Shown piece after piece: positions 1-8,614 of a stretch of 64,000 nt of DNA. The position numbers were made by a program, and so were the translations under genes. Origin of the DNA: Stieleria maiorica (lineage in GTDB: Bacteria; Planctomycetota; Planctomycetia; Pirellulales; Pirellulaceae). Every line of letters begins with the position of its first letter. The first letter of the stretch is position 1. A model generated the notes under the pieces. That model was not told the origin of the DNA and searched no databases. It was given only the letters and a program-made list of their open reading frames with translations. The stretch lies in NCBI RefSeq assembly GCF_008035925.1, contig NZ_CP036264.1:581774-645773 (forward strand), read 5' to 3'.

Positions 1-21
1 TCGATGCATCAATGCCAGCCC

Positions 22-65
22 GAAGCGTGAGCGAGGGGTTGCGCCACGCCCCTCGCTCACGCTTC
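22..65. repeat. Perfect 17-bp inverted repeat (hairpin)
   Basis: Arms at 22-38 and 49-65 are exact reverse complements around a 10-nt loop. There is no T-run on either side, so it is not a clear intrinsic terminator. It is one of several hairpin repeat types in the gaps of this window. Confidence 0.8.
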
Positions 66-179
66 GCCCTGGCATCCAGCAGACGGGCTACGGACAGGGC
101 GACCCCGGATTGCGGCCTGCTGCGTACAGCGGCGCGAAGGTTACTTGTCCTCTCGCCGGTCCTTTTTTTCGATCGTGGA

Positions 180-209
180 TTGACGAAACCGGCTCGGCGT
201 TTCTACGAT
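180..209 (+). promoter_or_regulatory. Candidate sigma-70 promoter of rpmF
   Basis: A -35 box TTGACG at 180-185 and a -10 box TACGAT at 204-209 are separated by 18 bp. Transcription would start near 216, leaving a leader of about 45 nt before rpmF. The same TTGACG-18 bp-TAxxxT arrangement appears upstream of acpP and tRNA-Phe. It is read by eye only. Confidence 0.45.
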
Positions 210-261
210 GCTGAGCCAAAATTGATTTAGCGTCAACTCCATCCTTACCCCCCAAGCAGCC

Positions 262-444
262 ATGGCTGTCCCCAAGCGAAAACACAGCAACAGTCGAACC
301 GGCAAACGCCGCAGCCACGATCGCGTCAAGAAACGCCAAATTGCCTATTGCCCGCAGTGCAGCAGTTCGGTGCCGACGCATGCGATCTGCCCCAAATGCG
401 GTTATTACCAGGGGCGTACCGTTGTCGAGCCGACCGACGAATAG
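262..444 (+). CDS. rpmF: 50S ribosomal protein L32
   Basis: Small basic protein of 60 residues with the L32 start MAVPKRKHSNSR and two CxxC pairs (C30/C33 and C43/C46) forming the zinc-binding ribbon of the C+ type of L32. It is part of the large ribosomal subunit. Length is normal for the family. It stands first in a lipid-synthesis cluster, as in many bacteria, where rpmF is followed by plsX-fabH-fabD; here fabD follows directly. A promoter candidate lies at 180-209. Confidence 0.95.
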   Translation: MAVPKRKHSNSRTGKRRSHDRVKKRQIAYCPQCSSSVPTHAICPKCGYYQGRTVVEPTDE

Positions 445-565
445 TCGACCGTCACGTTTGAACGACTCTTTTTGACGCCTTCCGCCGCGCCGTGGTGCAT
501 CGTGTCCTGTTTTGATGCGCCGCACGATCTCGCTCGGCGGTTTTCTTTTTGAGCGGCTGTTACCA

Positions 566-1486
566 ATGGACGTAAATTCCGCCGGGATTCTATTTCCGGG
601 CCAGGGGGCGCAGGGCGTCGGCATGGGCCGATGGTTGTGCGACAACTATTCGATCGCGAAGGATCTGTTTGCCGAAGCGGGCGAGGTGCTCGGTTACGAC
701 CTGGCGGATTTGTGCCAGAACGGCCCCACGGAAAAGCTCGACGCGACGGAGTTCTGCCAGCCGGCGTTGTTCACTGTGGGCATCGCTGCGGCCCGCGTTT
801 TGGCCGCCGAACATCCCCAGCGGGTCAGCAACATCAGCGCGAGCGCGGGGCTCAGCCTGGGCGAGTACACCGCGGTTTGTTTTGCCGGCGGGCTGGACTT
901 TGCTGACGCACTGCGACTGGTCCAGCGTCGCGGCCAAGCGATGCAGTCAGCCTCGGACGCCGTCCAAAGCGGGATGGCCAGCGTGTTGGGGATGGAACTG
1001 GAACCCCTGCAAGCGTTGTGCGACGACGTTCGCGAGGCAGACGAAGTCCTGCGTCCGGCCAATCTGCTGTGTCCGGGCAACATCGCCGTGTCCGGGCACC
1101 TGACCGCGATCGAGCGTTTGCAACCGGCCGCTTTGGAAGCCGGGGCGATGAAGGTCGTGCCGCTGTCGGTGGCCGGTGCGTTTCACACCTCGCTGATGGA
1201 ACCGGCCGTCGAATCGCTCCAGCAGGCCTTGGCCGAAATCCCCATCCGTGACACCCGGATCCCGGTCTACAGCAACGTCGATGCGGCGCCGCACCAGTCG
1301 GCCGACGAGATCCGTGACCTGCTCAGCCGCCAAGTCACCCAGCCGGTGATGTGGGAAGCCAGCATCCGTCGGATGATCGACGACGGGATCGAAGGCTTTC
1401 TGGAAGCCGGCACGGGGCGTGTGTTGCGGGGCACGCTCAAGCGAATTCAGCGTAAAATCCCCACCGACGGTTTCGGCGACGAATAG
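566..1486 (+). CDS. fabD: Malonyl-CoA:ACP transacylase
   Basis: Moves the malonyl group from CoA to acyl carrier protein, giving the extender unit of type II fatty acid synthesis in the cytoplasm. Of 306 residues, the usual FabD length. It shows the FPGQGAQ motif near residues 10-16, the nucleophile motif GLSLGE with Ser97 (GHSxGE in most FabD), and the His of the GAFHT motif at 207. The frame is open up to 512, but the ATG at 566 puts the start just before the conserved strand that leads into GQGAQ, so I chose it. fabG follows after 54 bp. Because it is followed by fabG, acpP and fabF, a role in primary metabolism rather than in a polyketide pathway is likely. Confidence 0.95.
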   Translation: MDVNSAGILFPGQGAQGVGMGRWLCDNYSIAKDLFAEAGEVLGYDLADLCQNGPTEKLDATEFCQPALFTVGIAAARVLAAEHPQRVSNISASAGLSLGEYTAVCFAGGLDFADALRLVQRRGQAMQSASDAVQSGMASVLGMELEPLQALCDDVREADEVLRPANLLCPGNIAVSGHLTAIERLQPAALEAGAMKVVPLSVAGAFHTSLMEPAVESLQQALAEIPIRDTRIPVYSNVDAAPHQSADEIRDLLSRQVTQPVMWEASIRRMIDDGIEGFLEAGTGRVLRGTLKRIQRKIPTDGFGDE

Positions 1487-1540
1487 ACCTTTCGCCCCTT
1501 CCCGCTCCCACACGACATTCTTTCCCCCCAGACAAAAAAC

Positions 1541-2299
1541 ATGGAACTGACACTCAAAGCCGACCTGTCCGGCCAAGTTGCGATCGTCACCGGCGCGTCA
1601 CAAGGATTGGGCAAAGCCGTCGCGGTCGCCTTGGGCGCCAACGGCGCTACGGTCGCCTGCCTGGCGCGGAACGCGGAAAAGCTGGCCGCGACGGTTGCTG
1701 AAATCGATTCCGCCGGCGGAAAAGGGATCGCACTGGCCTGTGACGTGACCGACCGCCAAGCGACCGCAGCTGCGATCGAAGGGGTCGCCAAGGAGCACGG
1801 CCGGCTGGACATCCTGGTCAACAACGCCGGCATCACGCGCGACAAGACGATGCGTGGGATGAGCGACGAAGAGTGGGACAGCGTGATCGCGACCAATCTG
1901 ACCAGCTGTTTCGTTTGCTGTCGGGCGGCCGCCGGGATCATGCGCAAGAAGAAATACGGCCGGATCATCAACATGGCCAGCATCTCGGGGCTGATGGGCA
2001 ACCAGGGCCAGGCGAATTACTCGGCCAGCAAAGCCGGGATGATCGGCATGACGCGAACGATGAGCAAGGAATTGGTCAATCGCGGCGTCACCGTCAATGC
2101 GGTCGCCCCGGGCTTCATCGCCAGCGAGATGACCGACGCGATTCCGACCGGGATCTTGGACGAAGTCGTCAAAACGATTCCCGCCAAACGCATCGGAAAC
2201 CCCGAAGATGTCGCCGCGGCGGTGCTTTTCCTGGCCTCTCGCGACGCCGGCTACATTTCCGGACAAACGATCGTCGTCGATGGGGGCATCACCGGATAA
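1541..2299 (+). CDS. fabG: 3-oxoacyl-ACP reductase
   Basis: NADPH-dependent reductase of the short-chain dehydrogenase family that carries out the first reduction of the fatty acid elongation cycle. Of 252 residues. Visible motifs are the cofactor loop TGASQGLG (residues 17-24), NNAG (95-98), and the catalytic tetrad Asn119, Ser147, Tyr160 and Lys164 in the NYSASK context. The C-terminus (SGQTIVVDGG) is typical of FabG. It sits between fabD and acpP, which separates it from the many other SDR reductases. The start ATG has no clear Shine-Dalgarno sequence. Confidence 0.95.
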   Translation: MELTLKADLSGQVAIVTGASQGLGKAVAVALGANGATVACLARNAEKLAATVAEIDSAGGKGIALACDVTDRQATAAAIEGVAKEHGRLDILVNNAGITRDKTMRGMSDEEWDSVIATNLTSCFVCCRAAAGIMRKKKYGRIINMASISGLMGNQGQANYSASKAGMIGMTRTMSKELVNRGVTVNAVAPGFIASEMTDAIPTGILDEVVKTIPAKRIGNPEDVAAAVLFLASRDAGYISGQTIVVDGGITG

Positions 2300-2409
2300 C
2301 CGGCCGATTTGCCCGCCGGCTGCCCCACCGCGGGCGTCGCCACGGCTTTCGCAGTCCATCGTTCAACCTGAAAACACGACCGAGTTGGCGAGTGCAGAAT
2401 CCCGGGATA

Positions 2410-2439
2410 TTGACGTCTTTTGCTTGTTTCCCCTATCTT
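2410..2439 (+). promoter_or_regulatory. Candidate promoter of acpP
   Basis: TTGACG at 2410-2415, an 18-bp spacer and TATCTT at 2434-2439. It would give acpP its own leader of about 118 nt, which fits the high demand for acyl carrier protein compared with fabD and fabG. Confidence 0.45.
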
Positions 2440-2563
2440 TTCGGCGAATCAACGAAGCGTCTCCGGGCTCCAACCCTTGCCGTCTCGTTCCTCCCTACAG
2501 ATGAGGGGCGTTTCGTTCCCTCGAATAACTTCCCTTTGCCGATCAAACCATTGGAGATTGCTT

Positions 2564-2809
2564 ATGGCTACCGTCGAAGAACGCGTGGTCGATATCGTTG
2601 CTGAACAACTTGGTGTCGAAAAAGACAAGATCAGCCGCGAGACGTCCTTCGTGAACGACCTGGGTGCCGATTCGTTGGATACCGTCGAACTCGTGATGGA
2701 GCTTGAAGAGGAATTCAACATCAGCATTCCTGACGAAGCTGCAGAAAAGATTCAGAAGGTCGGCGAGGCTGTGGACTTCATCGAGAATGCCAAGGGCGAA
2801 GACGCCTGA
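2564..2809 (+). CDS. acpP: Acyl carrier protein
   Basis: Acidic protein of 81 residues that carries growing acyl chains on a 4'-phosphopantetheine arm during fatty acid synthesis. The attachment motif GADSLDTVE is present with Ser37. The start at 2564 is chosen because GGAG at 2553-2556 lies 7 nt upstream and because the frame upstream of it does not look like ACP. It is flanked by fabG and fabF, the classic neighbours. A separate promoter candidate lies at 2410-2439 and a possible terminator follows the gene. Confidence 0.97.
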   Translation: MATVEERVVDIVAEQLGVEKDKISRETSFVNDLGADSLDTVELVMELEEEFNISIPDEAAEKIQKVGEAVDFIENAKGEDA

Positions 2810-2852
2810 TTCTCCCCCGCCCCTCGTTTGCACCCCCGTTGTTCAATCGCAT

Positions 2853-2923
2853 TGCCGCCTCATGGTCAGATGGTAAACCGGCCCACCGGGCCCGCTTGCC
2901 GATCAATCGTGGGCGGCATTTTT
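2853..2923 (+). terminator. Possible terminator or attenuator after acpP
   Basis: TGCCGCC at 2853-2859 can pair with GGCGGCA at 2912-2918, directly followed by five T. An inner GCCC/GGGC hairpin lies between. The long loop makes it less certain than a simple hairpin. It would separate acpP from fabF. Confidence 0.35.
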
Positions 2924-2989
2924 CATTCGGACTCCTCGAACGTCGCTTTAGCTTCACGTTCGCTGTATTGATCACTTGAAGGCATCACG

Positions 2990-4279
2990 ATGACCCAGGG
3001 TTCATCCGACACCGTGTCACAACCACAAGTTTTCCGAGGTGATCGCCGTGTGGTCATCACTGGCATCGGCGCCGTCACTCCGCTCGCCCTGGATGTCTCC
3101 ACGACCTGGGAGCGATTGATCGCCGGGGAAAGCGGTGTGGGGAAGATCGAACTGCTCGACACGTCGGACTACAAGGTCCACTTTGCGGGCGAGGTTTGGA
3201 ACTTCACGCTCGACGGTGTCGTCGATCCCCGCGAAGCGAAGCGTTTGGATCGCTTCACCCAATTCGCCGTGCACGCCGGCCATCAAGCGGTCACGGATTC
3301 AGGCGTCGATTTCGCCACGCTCGACCGCACACGTTGCGGCGTCATCCTGGGCAGCGGCATCGGCGGGCTGATCGAAATCGAAAACCAGATCGAACGGATG
3401 TTGACCAAAGGCCCCTCGCGGGTCAGCCCGTTCACCGTCCCCAAGATGATGGTCAACGCCGCCGGCGGGAATCTGTCGATCACCTACGGCCTGAAAGGGC
3501 CCAACTATGCCGTCGCGACGGCCTGTGCCAGCGCGACCAACGCGATGGGGGACGCACTGCGCAGCATCCGGCTCAACGAAACCGATCTGGTCATCACCGG
3601 GGGCAGCGAAGCGGCGCTGACCCGCATGGGATTGGCGGCGTTCCAAAACATGAAAGCGCTTTCGACCCGGAACGACGAACCGACCACGGCCAGCCGTCCC
3701 TTTGACGCCGATCGCGACGGGTTCGTGCTCGGCGAAGGTGCCGGGGTGTTGGTGTTCGAGGAGCTCGAGCACGCCAAGAAACGCGGCGCCAAGATCTACG
3801 GCGAAGTGCTGGGGTACGGAACCACCAGCGACGCCGGTCATATCACCGCCCCTGACGCCGACGGCATCGGCGCGGCCGCCGCGATGACGGCGGCCCTTGC
3901 CGACGCCCGCATCCAACCGACGCAGGTCGATTACATCAACGCCCACGGCACCAGCACCCCGCTGGGCGACAAAGCCGAAACCACCGCGATCAAACGCGTC
4001 TTCGGTGACGCTGCCTACCAGGTCAGCGTCAGCAGCACCAAGTCCGCGCTGGGCCACTCCCTCGGTGCCAGTGGAGGAATGGAGGCGGTGATCCTGTGCA
4101 AAACCATCGAGTCGGAAACCATCGCGCCGACCATCAATCTGCAAACGCCGGATCCCGACTGTGACCTCGACTACACCGCCAACCAGGCCAAGTCGCGGGC
4201 CGTTAAGATCGCGATGAGCAACAGTTTCGGGTTCGGCGGCCACAACGCCTGCATCGTTGTTGGTCGCTTCGACGGCTAG
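2990..4279 (+). CDS. fabF: Beta-ketoacyl-ACP synthase II
   Basis: Condenses malonyl-ACP with acyl-ACP to elongate the fatty acid chain. Of 429 residues, with a short N-terminal extension of about 18 residues before the usual VVITGIGAVTPL start. The Cys-His-His triad is visible: Cys179 in ATACASA, His319 in NAHGTS and His356 in the KSALGHSLGA motif with Lys351. The C-terminal SFGFGGHNA motif is also present. It ends the fab cluster. A paralogue acting in another pathway is unlikely given the direct acpP neighbour. No fabH (KAS III) is seen in the window. Confidence 0.95.
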   Translation: MTQGSSDTVSQPQVFRGDRRVVITGIGAVTPLALDVSTTWERLIAGESGVGKIELLDTSDYKVHFAGEVWNFTLDGVVDPREAKRLDRFTQFAVHAGHQAVTDSGVDFATLDRTRCGVILGSGIGGLIEIENQIERMLTKGPSRVSPFTVPKMMVNAAGGNLSITYGLKGPNYAVATACASATNAMGDALRSIRLNETDLVITGGSEAALTRMGLAAFQNMKALSTRNDEPTTASRPFDADRDGFVLGEGAGVLVFEELEHAKKRGAKIYGEVLGYGTTSDAGHITAPDADGIGAAAAMTAALADARIQPTQVDYINAHGTSTPLGDKAETTAIKRVFGDAAYQVSVSSTKSALGHSLGASGGMEAVILCKTIESETIAPTINLQTPDPDCDLDYTANQAKSRAVKIAMSNSFGFGGHNACIVVGRFDG

Positions 4280-4313
4280 TGGTCCGCCGCAGCTTGGTTT
4301 TCGATTGTGCCGG

Positions 4314-4396
4314 ACAGTCGCCGTCCTTTCCGAGGTCGGCTCGGGGCCAAGCTTCGCTTTTTCGCGCACGCCGAGTTCGGAGAACACGGCGACACT
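4314..4396. repeat. Imperfect inverted repeat downstream of fabF
   Basis: Arms of 27 bp at 4314-4340 and 4370-4396 match at roughly three quarters of positions after reverse complementing. It fills much of the 293-bp gap between fabF and the next gene. No T-run follows. Confidence 0.5.
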
Positions 4397-4477
4397 CGGT
4401 ACGCATCGTCAAGTGCGCAAATTGCATTGCGGTCGACGACCAGGGCGTGGTCATCGTGGGCGGCCTAAACGTCGTTG

Positions 4478-4491
4478 CCTTCGCCAGAAGG
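4478..4491. repeat. REP-like 14-mer, copy 1
   Basis: The self-pairing core CCTTCGCCAGAAGG recurs identically at 5477-5490 and 54128-54141, and in a variant inverted form at 52005-52018. All copies lie between genes. Confidence 0.6.
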
Positions 4492-4572
4492 CGGTTCCCC
4501 GGTTCCACACGCTGGCGAACGTCGTCGCGTCGCCCGTGACCCGAACACCGCATCGGTTGTTACCCTATTGGC

Positions 4573-5466
4573 ATGCCACGTCTGAACCCCAAACAGCCGA
4601 CCCAGCCGCCCGAGCGGGGCCAGATCCTCGATCGCGAGGAGTATATTGAACAGGCCCACCTGTTCGAACTGCTGCACGAGCAAGCCGGCGGCCAATTCCC
4701 GATTCAAGATCTGCTCGAACAGCTTCGTCATGAAGTCCTGGCGACCACTCGGTTGCCGATGGCGATGGAGTACATGCTGACCGAGGTCCGGCATTCGGGG
4801 TTGCTCGGCCCGGCGATGCGGCAGCTGGCCCATTACTTCACGCCGTTTCAGACTTACTTGATCGACCAGAGCGAATTGGACACGGGGCGGTTCATGATGA
4901 ACACCGCCTTCCAGATCATGCGGGCCGAGGCCGAGTATCGGGTCGAAACGGCCACCCCGGCCGGGATGTTCTTTTATCAGTTCGAGGTGCTGTGCCGAAA
5001 TCGTCTCTCCTACGATCGCGGATTGACGGCGATGAGCGGAGACCCGATCTTTGACGACCGCTGGAGCCGTTGGATCTTGGGGCTGCGAGCCCAAATCGGG
5101 CTGGTCGACTTCGCCGATCTGGTCTTCCTGGTCAGCGAAGATTATCGCAAGAAGCTCAGCGCCGCCGGCAAACCGACCGAAGACAAAGGCCCGTTCTTGT
5201 TCGGCGAAAAGGAAGGCCGGATTGCCTTGGCCAATCGCCGCAAAGACCCGCTGTATCTGTTCAGCGCCCTCCAGCGGCACCTCGGTTATCCCGCCGTTCC
5301 CAAGCCCGAGCCGGCCGAGACGACACAGGAATTGATTCCGCAAATGGCCCGGCGAATCGAGCGGCTGGAGGCGCGGATCCAACTGATGGAAGAAGAGCGC
5401 CGGGCGTCACTGGATATCACCAAGTTCTACGAGCAAAACAAGCATCGCCTGAATCTGCCCGAGTGA
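4573..5466 (+). CDS. Conserved-looking protein of unknown function
   Basis: A protein of 297 residues that I do not recognise. It has no signal peptide or membrane segment. Residues 20-50 are rich in charged helices, the middle (about 55-180) looks like an all-helical domain rich in Met, Phe and Arg, and the C-terminus (about 255-290) is a probable coiled coil (ARRIERLEARIQLMEEERR). Codon use matches neighbouring real genes and the reading frame is clean. It follows the fab cluster after a repeat-filled gap of nearly 300 bp, so it is probably transcribed on its own. Confidence 0.8.
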   Translation: MPRLNPKQPTQPPERGQILDREEYIEQAHLFELLHEQAGGQFPIQDLLEQLRHEVLATTRLPMAMEYMLTEVRHSGLLGPAMRQLAHYFTPFQTYLIDQSELDTGRFMMNTAFQIMRAEAEYRVETATPAGMFFYQFEVLCRNRLSYDRGLTAMSGDPIFDDRWSRWILGLRAQIGLVDFADLVFLVSEDYRKKLSAAGKPTEDKGPFLFGEKEGRIALANRRKDPLYLFSALQRHLGYPAVPKPEPAETTQELIPQMARRIERLEARIQLMEEERRASLDITKFYEQNKHRLNLPE

Positions 5467-5476
5467 GCAGTCGCTG

Positions 5477-5490
5477 CCTTCGCCAGAAGG
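5477..5490. repeat. REP-like 14-mer, copy 2
   Basis: Same core as at 4478-4491, 10 bp after the stop codon of the preceding gene. Confidence 0.6.
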
Positions 5491-5509
5491 TGGTGCATGA
5501 CAATGGATC

Positions 5510-5587
5510 GTCGACTCACAGCAGCCATCGCGCGCCGAAACACGAGTGGCATCAGCCGATTCGCGCCCCCAGCGTCGATGGAGGCCC
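5510..5587. repeat. Dispersed repeat, copy A
   Basis: Shares long identical blocks, including GTCGACTCACAGCAGC, CGAAACACG and CATCAGCCGATTCGCGC, in reverse orientation with 29750-29839. The copies are 24 kb apart and both intergenic. There are no transposase genes nearby. Confidence 0.65.
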
Positions 5588-5618
5588 GTAGGCTAACGCC
5601 CGGTTCCACCTGCTTTAT

Positions 5619-5693
5619 GAGCCGACGGCGCTAGCCGCGGGCCTTGGGTTGCCCTTCGAGACTTGTAAGGCCCGAGGCTAGCGCCTGCGGCTC
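5619..5693. repeat. Hairpin dispersed repeat, copy A
   Basis: Arms of 27 bp at 5619-5645 and 5667-5693 pair with three mismatches. A related inverted pair with the same GAGCCG...GGCGCTAGCC words is at 8615-8715. It lies between the convergent genes ending at 5466 (+) and 5711 (-). Confidence 0.7.
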
Positions 5694-5710
5694 AGTTTGT
5701 GATCGAAAGG

Positions 5711-6694
5711 TCACTGCGCTCGCGTCACCGACCAGCCCTCCGGCGGATCGGGCAAGCCGAACGCCTTGTGATACGCTCGCTGCCTGCGCTCGACCCAGAC
5801 CAACGTTTGCTGGTGCAGCTTGGTCGGCTTCATCCGCACGGCACGTCGCGCAAGCGACCGGGCTTGACTAAAGTCTTGACGGGCGACCGCGGCGATCGCC
5901 AGATTGTGGACCGCGACCGAGGAGAACGGATAGCGATCACGGGCCTCCTGCCACCTCGCTTCCGCCTCGCCCCAGCGGCCGGCGACCGCCAAGGCATTGC
6001 CCTGGCGGATCGCTTGCGTGCCGGGCATCAAGTAGGGGATCTCCAATTGCACCCGGTCACGCCAGACCGTCGGGGTGATCAATGGCAGGGTGTCGCGGAC
6101 GACTGCCGCCTGCAACGCCAGGTCCTGGTCCGTGGCCAAAGCTAAATCGGGATAACGTTTGAAGGCGGATTCCAGTTCCACCACGATCGGTTGACCCAGC
6201 GGTCGCCCCGCGGACTGCGCCGGGCGGTCGGCACCGACCGGCATCAATCGCCAGGAGACGGTCAGCTGCTTGCCCGCTTCGGTGATCGATCGCGGACGCC
6301 GGTCCGGCAAGATCTCGCCGCGCAGGATAAAGTCGATGCGACTCTGCTGAGCGGTTTTTGCCAGCGCCAAATCGCTCTCGTCTTCGACGCTGTACGAGAC
6401 CAGCGCGATGCCCGAATCGCCCTCCTTCGTCGATCGGCTGGCTTCTTCGGCAGAGACCAATCGAGTCGATCGCCCCGCATCGTTCGGCGCCGCCTGCAAC
6501 AGTTTCTCATGGATCGGATCGGCCAGCTCGCGAGGGCCGACGATCTTTGGCACCATCACCGAATGTCCGACCGTTGATTGCAGCGTCGGCGGTGCCCAGA
6601 CGTGAATCGGAGCTCCCATGCGGCAACCGCAAAGCGGCGTGAAACACGCCACCAGCAAGGCGCAGGAGAGTCGGCGAAAGCGATCGGCAAACAT
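5711..6694 (-). CDS. Probable TPR-containing lipoprotein
   Basis: Of 327 residues. The N-terminus has basic residues, a hydrophobic stretch and a lipobox-like LCGC with Cys24 as the likely lipidated residue, so it should be anchored on the outer side of the inner membrane or in the outer membrane. Residues about 40-220 form a domain I do not recognise, including a segment with FILRGEILPD. The C-terminal part (about 225-310) has helical repeats with AxxxGRWxEAxxxWxxA and ARRAVRMKP, typical of TPR. The exact role is unknown; a part in envelope assembly or protein binding would be normal for such architecture. Confidence 0.8.
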   Translation of the reverse strand: MFADRFRRLSCALLVACFTPLCGCRMGAPIHVWAPPTLQSTVGHSVMVPKIVGPRELADPIHEKLLQAAPNDAGRSTRLVSAEEASRSTKEGDSGIALVSYSVEDESDLALAKTAQQSRIDFILRGEILPDRRPRSITEAGKQLTVSWRLMPVGADRPAQSAGRPLGQPIVVELESAFKRYPDLALATDQDLALQAAVVRDTLPLITPTVWRDRVQLEIPYLMPGTQAIRQGNALAVAGRWGEAEARWQEARDRYPFSSVAVHNLAIAAVARQDFSQARSLARRAVRMKPTKLHQQTLVWVERRQRAYHKAFGLPDPPEGWSVTRAQ

Positions 6695-6761
6695 CCCCCA
6701 GGCGATAAGAAATCCGGGCCGATCGCGTCAAGAGCGTCTCGGTCGTTGCTTGGTTTTGGGG

Positions 6762-6825
6762 TAGTGGACGAGGCGACGAATCCATTCTGATTGCGCACTG
6801 CGGGGACTCGTCGCGTCGTCCACTA
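6762..6825. repeat. Inverted repeat in a divergent-free gap
   Basis: Arms of 22 bp at 6762-6783 and 6804-6825 pair with two mismatches around a 20-nt loop. It lies between the end of the ferrochelatase gene and the start of the lipoprotein gene, both on the minus strand, and could fold in the transcript. No T-run. Confidence 0.7.
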
Positions 6826-6890
6826 GCGCTTGCCCAGACGCCGTTTCGCGAATCACCCATGAACCCCGGGCGTCGAAAGGGAACGTAACA

Positions 6891-7931
6891 CTACGCTCGT
6901 GCCGGAGGCCGCCGCGGCGTGTAGAGACAGCAGTCGGCCGGACAGGCGTCATGCCAGGGCCCCAGGTCGCCGGCCGCATCCCGCTGCTCGCGTCGCCCGA
7001 TTCGCTCCTCCACCAACTTGCGAATCATGCTGACAAAACCGGCACTGGTGCCCGGTGTTGCGGCACGGCTCATCGCGATGCCACGCTCTCGGCAGAGTGT
7101 CGCGGCTTCATCATCCAAATCGTACAGCACCTCCATGTGGTCGCTGACAAAGCCGATCGGTACGATCACCAGGTGCTGCGGATTGTCTGCTGCATCGTCC
7201 ATCGCCGCGATCGTGTCGCACACGTCCGGCTCCAACCAAGGCTGCTGTGGCGGGCCGCTGCGGCTTTGATAGACCAAACGCCATTTGTCGATCCCGGCCG
7301 CCTGGGCGACCAGACGCGACGCTTCATTCAGCTGTTTGACATAGTCGCAGTTGTCTGCCATCCCCATCGGAATGCTGTGCGCGGTAAACAACACCGTCGC
7401 GGCCCCGGGTTCCGCCCCCAGTCCCGCCAGCGACTTGCGAACGCTGTCTGCCATGGTGTTGATGAAGTCCGGGTGATTGAACCCCATCCGCACTTTTTCA
7501 ACCATCGGCGCTCCCTCCCCGACCTCCTGCTGAGCCGCGATGATGTTCTCGCGGTACTGGCGGCAACCGCTGTAACAACTGAACATGCTGGTGAAAAACG
7601 CGATGGTGCGTTTGCAGCCGTCGGCCTTCATCTGCCGCAGCGTGTCCGGGAACAGCGGGTGCCAATTCCGATTGCCCCAATACACCGGCAAATCGATTCC
7701 ATTGGCTTCGAACTCGGCCTTGATCGCCGCCAGCAGATCGCGATTCTGTTGGTTGATCGGGCTGACCCCGCCAAAACTGTTGTAGTGCTCGGCGACTTCC
7801 AGCATCCGCTCGCGTGGCACATTCTTTCCACGCAGCACATTTTCCAGGAAGGGCATGACGTCTTCGGGGCCTTCCGGGCCACCAAAGGAAACCAGCAAGA
7901 ACGAATCGTAGGGCAGGGCTTGGTCAGGCAT
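6891..7931 (-). CDS. hemH: Ferrochelatase
   Basis: Inserts Fe2+ into a porphyrin in the last part of haem synthesis. Of 346 residues from the ATG at 7931; the frame is open to 7979 (362 residues) but the extra N-terminus looks non-conserved. Visible motifs: SFGGPEGPEDV at the N-terminus, FGGVSPIN, the catalytic His in FTAHSIPMG, and the metal-binding Glu in the DHMEVLYDLD motif. The FGGVSPINQQNR form resembles the enzymes of Actinobacteria, some of which use coproporphyrin; whether this enzyme uses protoporphyrin or coproporphyrin cannot be told from sequence alone. The CPADCCLY tail has three Cys and could bind a cluster or metal. Confidence 0.92.
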   Translation of the reverse strand: MPDQALPYDSFLLVSFGGPEGPEDVMPFLENVLRGKNVPRERMLEVAEHYNSFGGVSPINQQNRDLLAAIKAEFEANGIDLPVYWGNRNWHPLFPDTLRQMKADGCKRTIAFFTSMFSCYSGCRQYRENIIAAQQEVGEGAPMVEKVRMGFNHPDFINTMADSVRKSLAGLGAEPGAATVLFTAHSIPMGMADNCDYVKQLNEASRLVAQAAGIDKWRLVYQSRSGPPQQPWLEPDVCDTIAAMDDAADNPQHLVIVPIGFVSDHMEVLYDLDDEAATLCRERGIAMSRAATPGTSAGFVSMIRKLVEERIGRREQRDAAGDLGPWHDACPADCCLYTPRRPPARA

Positions 7932-8163
7932 TGATGGGGAGCGGGTACGAAGGAATCGGGGCTTCTGCGTCATTTTCACCGATGGTCAATTGAGACGTCA
8001 GTGGGCCACTCAAAACTGAACGCAAGGTCAGGGTTTCGGGGGGGCGACGGACGCGCGTGGGAACGACTCGATGTGGCTAACTGCCTGATTAACGCTGATT
8101 GGCATGAAATATGCGTCAAATCATTCACCGTCGGGGTACTCTGTCTTAGGTTGGGGTGACACC

Positions 8164-8412
8164 ATGGGTTGGATCTTGATCGCATCGGTATTTTTCGTCA
8201 GTTTCTTGCTGGTCTTGAATTCTGTTCGAGTCGCACTCCTGGATGACCGTCTCGATCTGAGAGAATCGAGGCTGGTCAGAAACCTGGCACAGGCCCGCCG
8301 CCGATATTCCTCTCGTGAAGGAATGTCGCAGCGAAAGTCGCGATCCGGCAGAAAGTCCGGGAACACCAAGTTCCCACCAGTACCGGGCATGGGCTCGTTC
8401 ACCGCGACCTAG
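8164..8412 (+). CDS. Small hypothetical membrane protein
   Basis: Weakly supported gene of 82 residues from the ATG at 8164 (an earlier ATG at 8104 would give 102). One membrane helix covers about residues 3-20 (WILIASVFFVSFLLVL), followed by an Arg-rich tail, so it would be a type-II-like small membrane protein with a basic cytoplasmic or DNA/RNA-facing end. No family recognised. Base composition is lower in G+C than its neighbours. It stands alone, divergent from hemH. Confidence 0.35.
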   Translation: MGWILIASVFFVSFLLVLNSVRVALLDDRLDLRESRLVRNLAQARRRYSSREGMSQRKSRSGRKSGNTKFPPVPGMGSFTAT

Positions 8413-8614
8413 ATCGTCTCGATTCGAGAATGGGTGCACATCCGCAAGCCATGGCGGGAAACCTTCCATGCTGGCAAACAAGGTGCCAGTCCCCCTGGTG
8501 AAATTCCGTACCGCGTGGATGATTGCAAGACATTCTAACGTTGGTCATCCCGAAAGAGTTCTGCCAGCGACGCCCCGAGGTGACATCGTACCCGGAACGT
8601 TCGAGCGAAAAACT
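8413..8614. other. Gap without recognised gene
   Basis: I see no convincing coding frame, RNA or promoter here. The remaining part of the 377-bp gap, up to 8789, is taken up mostly by a hairpin repeat. Confidence 0.5.

Noticed and set aside
12-230. Possible gene of 72 codons upstream of rpmF
   Set aside because: Begins inside a perfect hairpin repeat and covers the promoter candidate of rpmF; Arg/Ala-rich shadow composition.
3299-4387. Open frame of 362 codons on the minus strand across fabF
   Set aside because: Fully overlaps fabF with its catalytic triad; residues are of shadow type with no motif.
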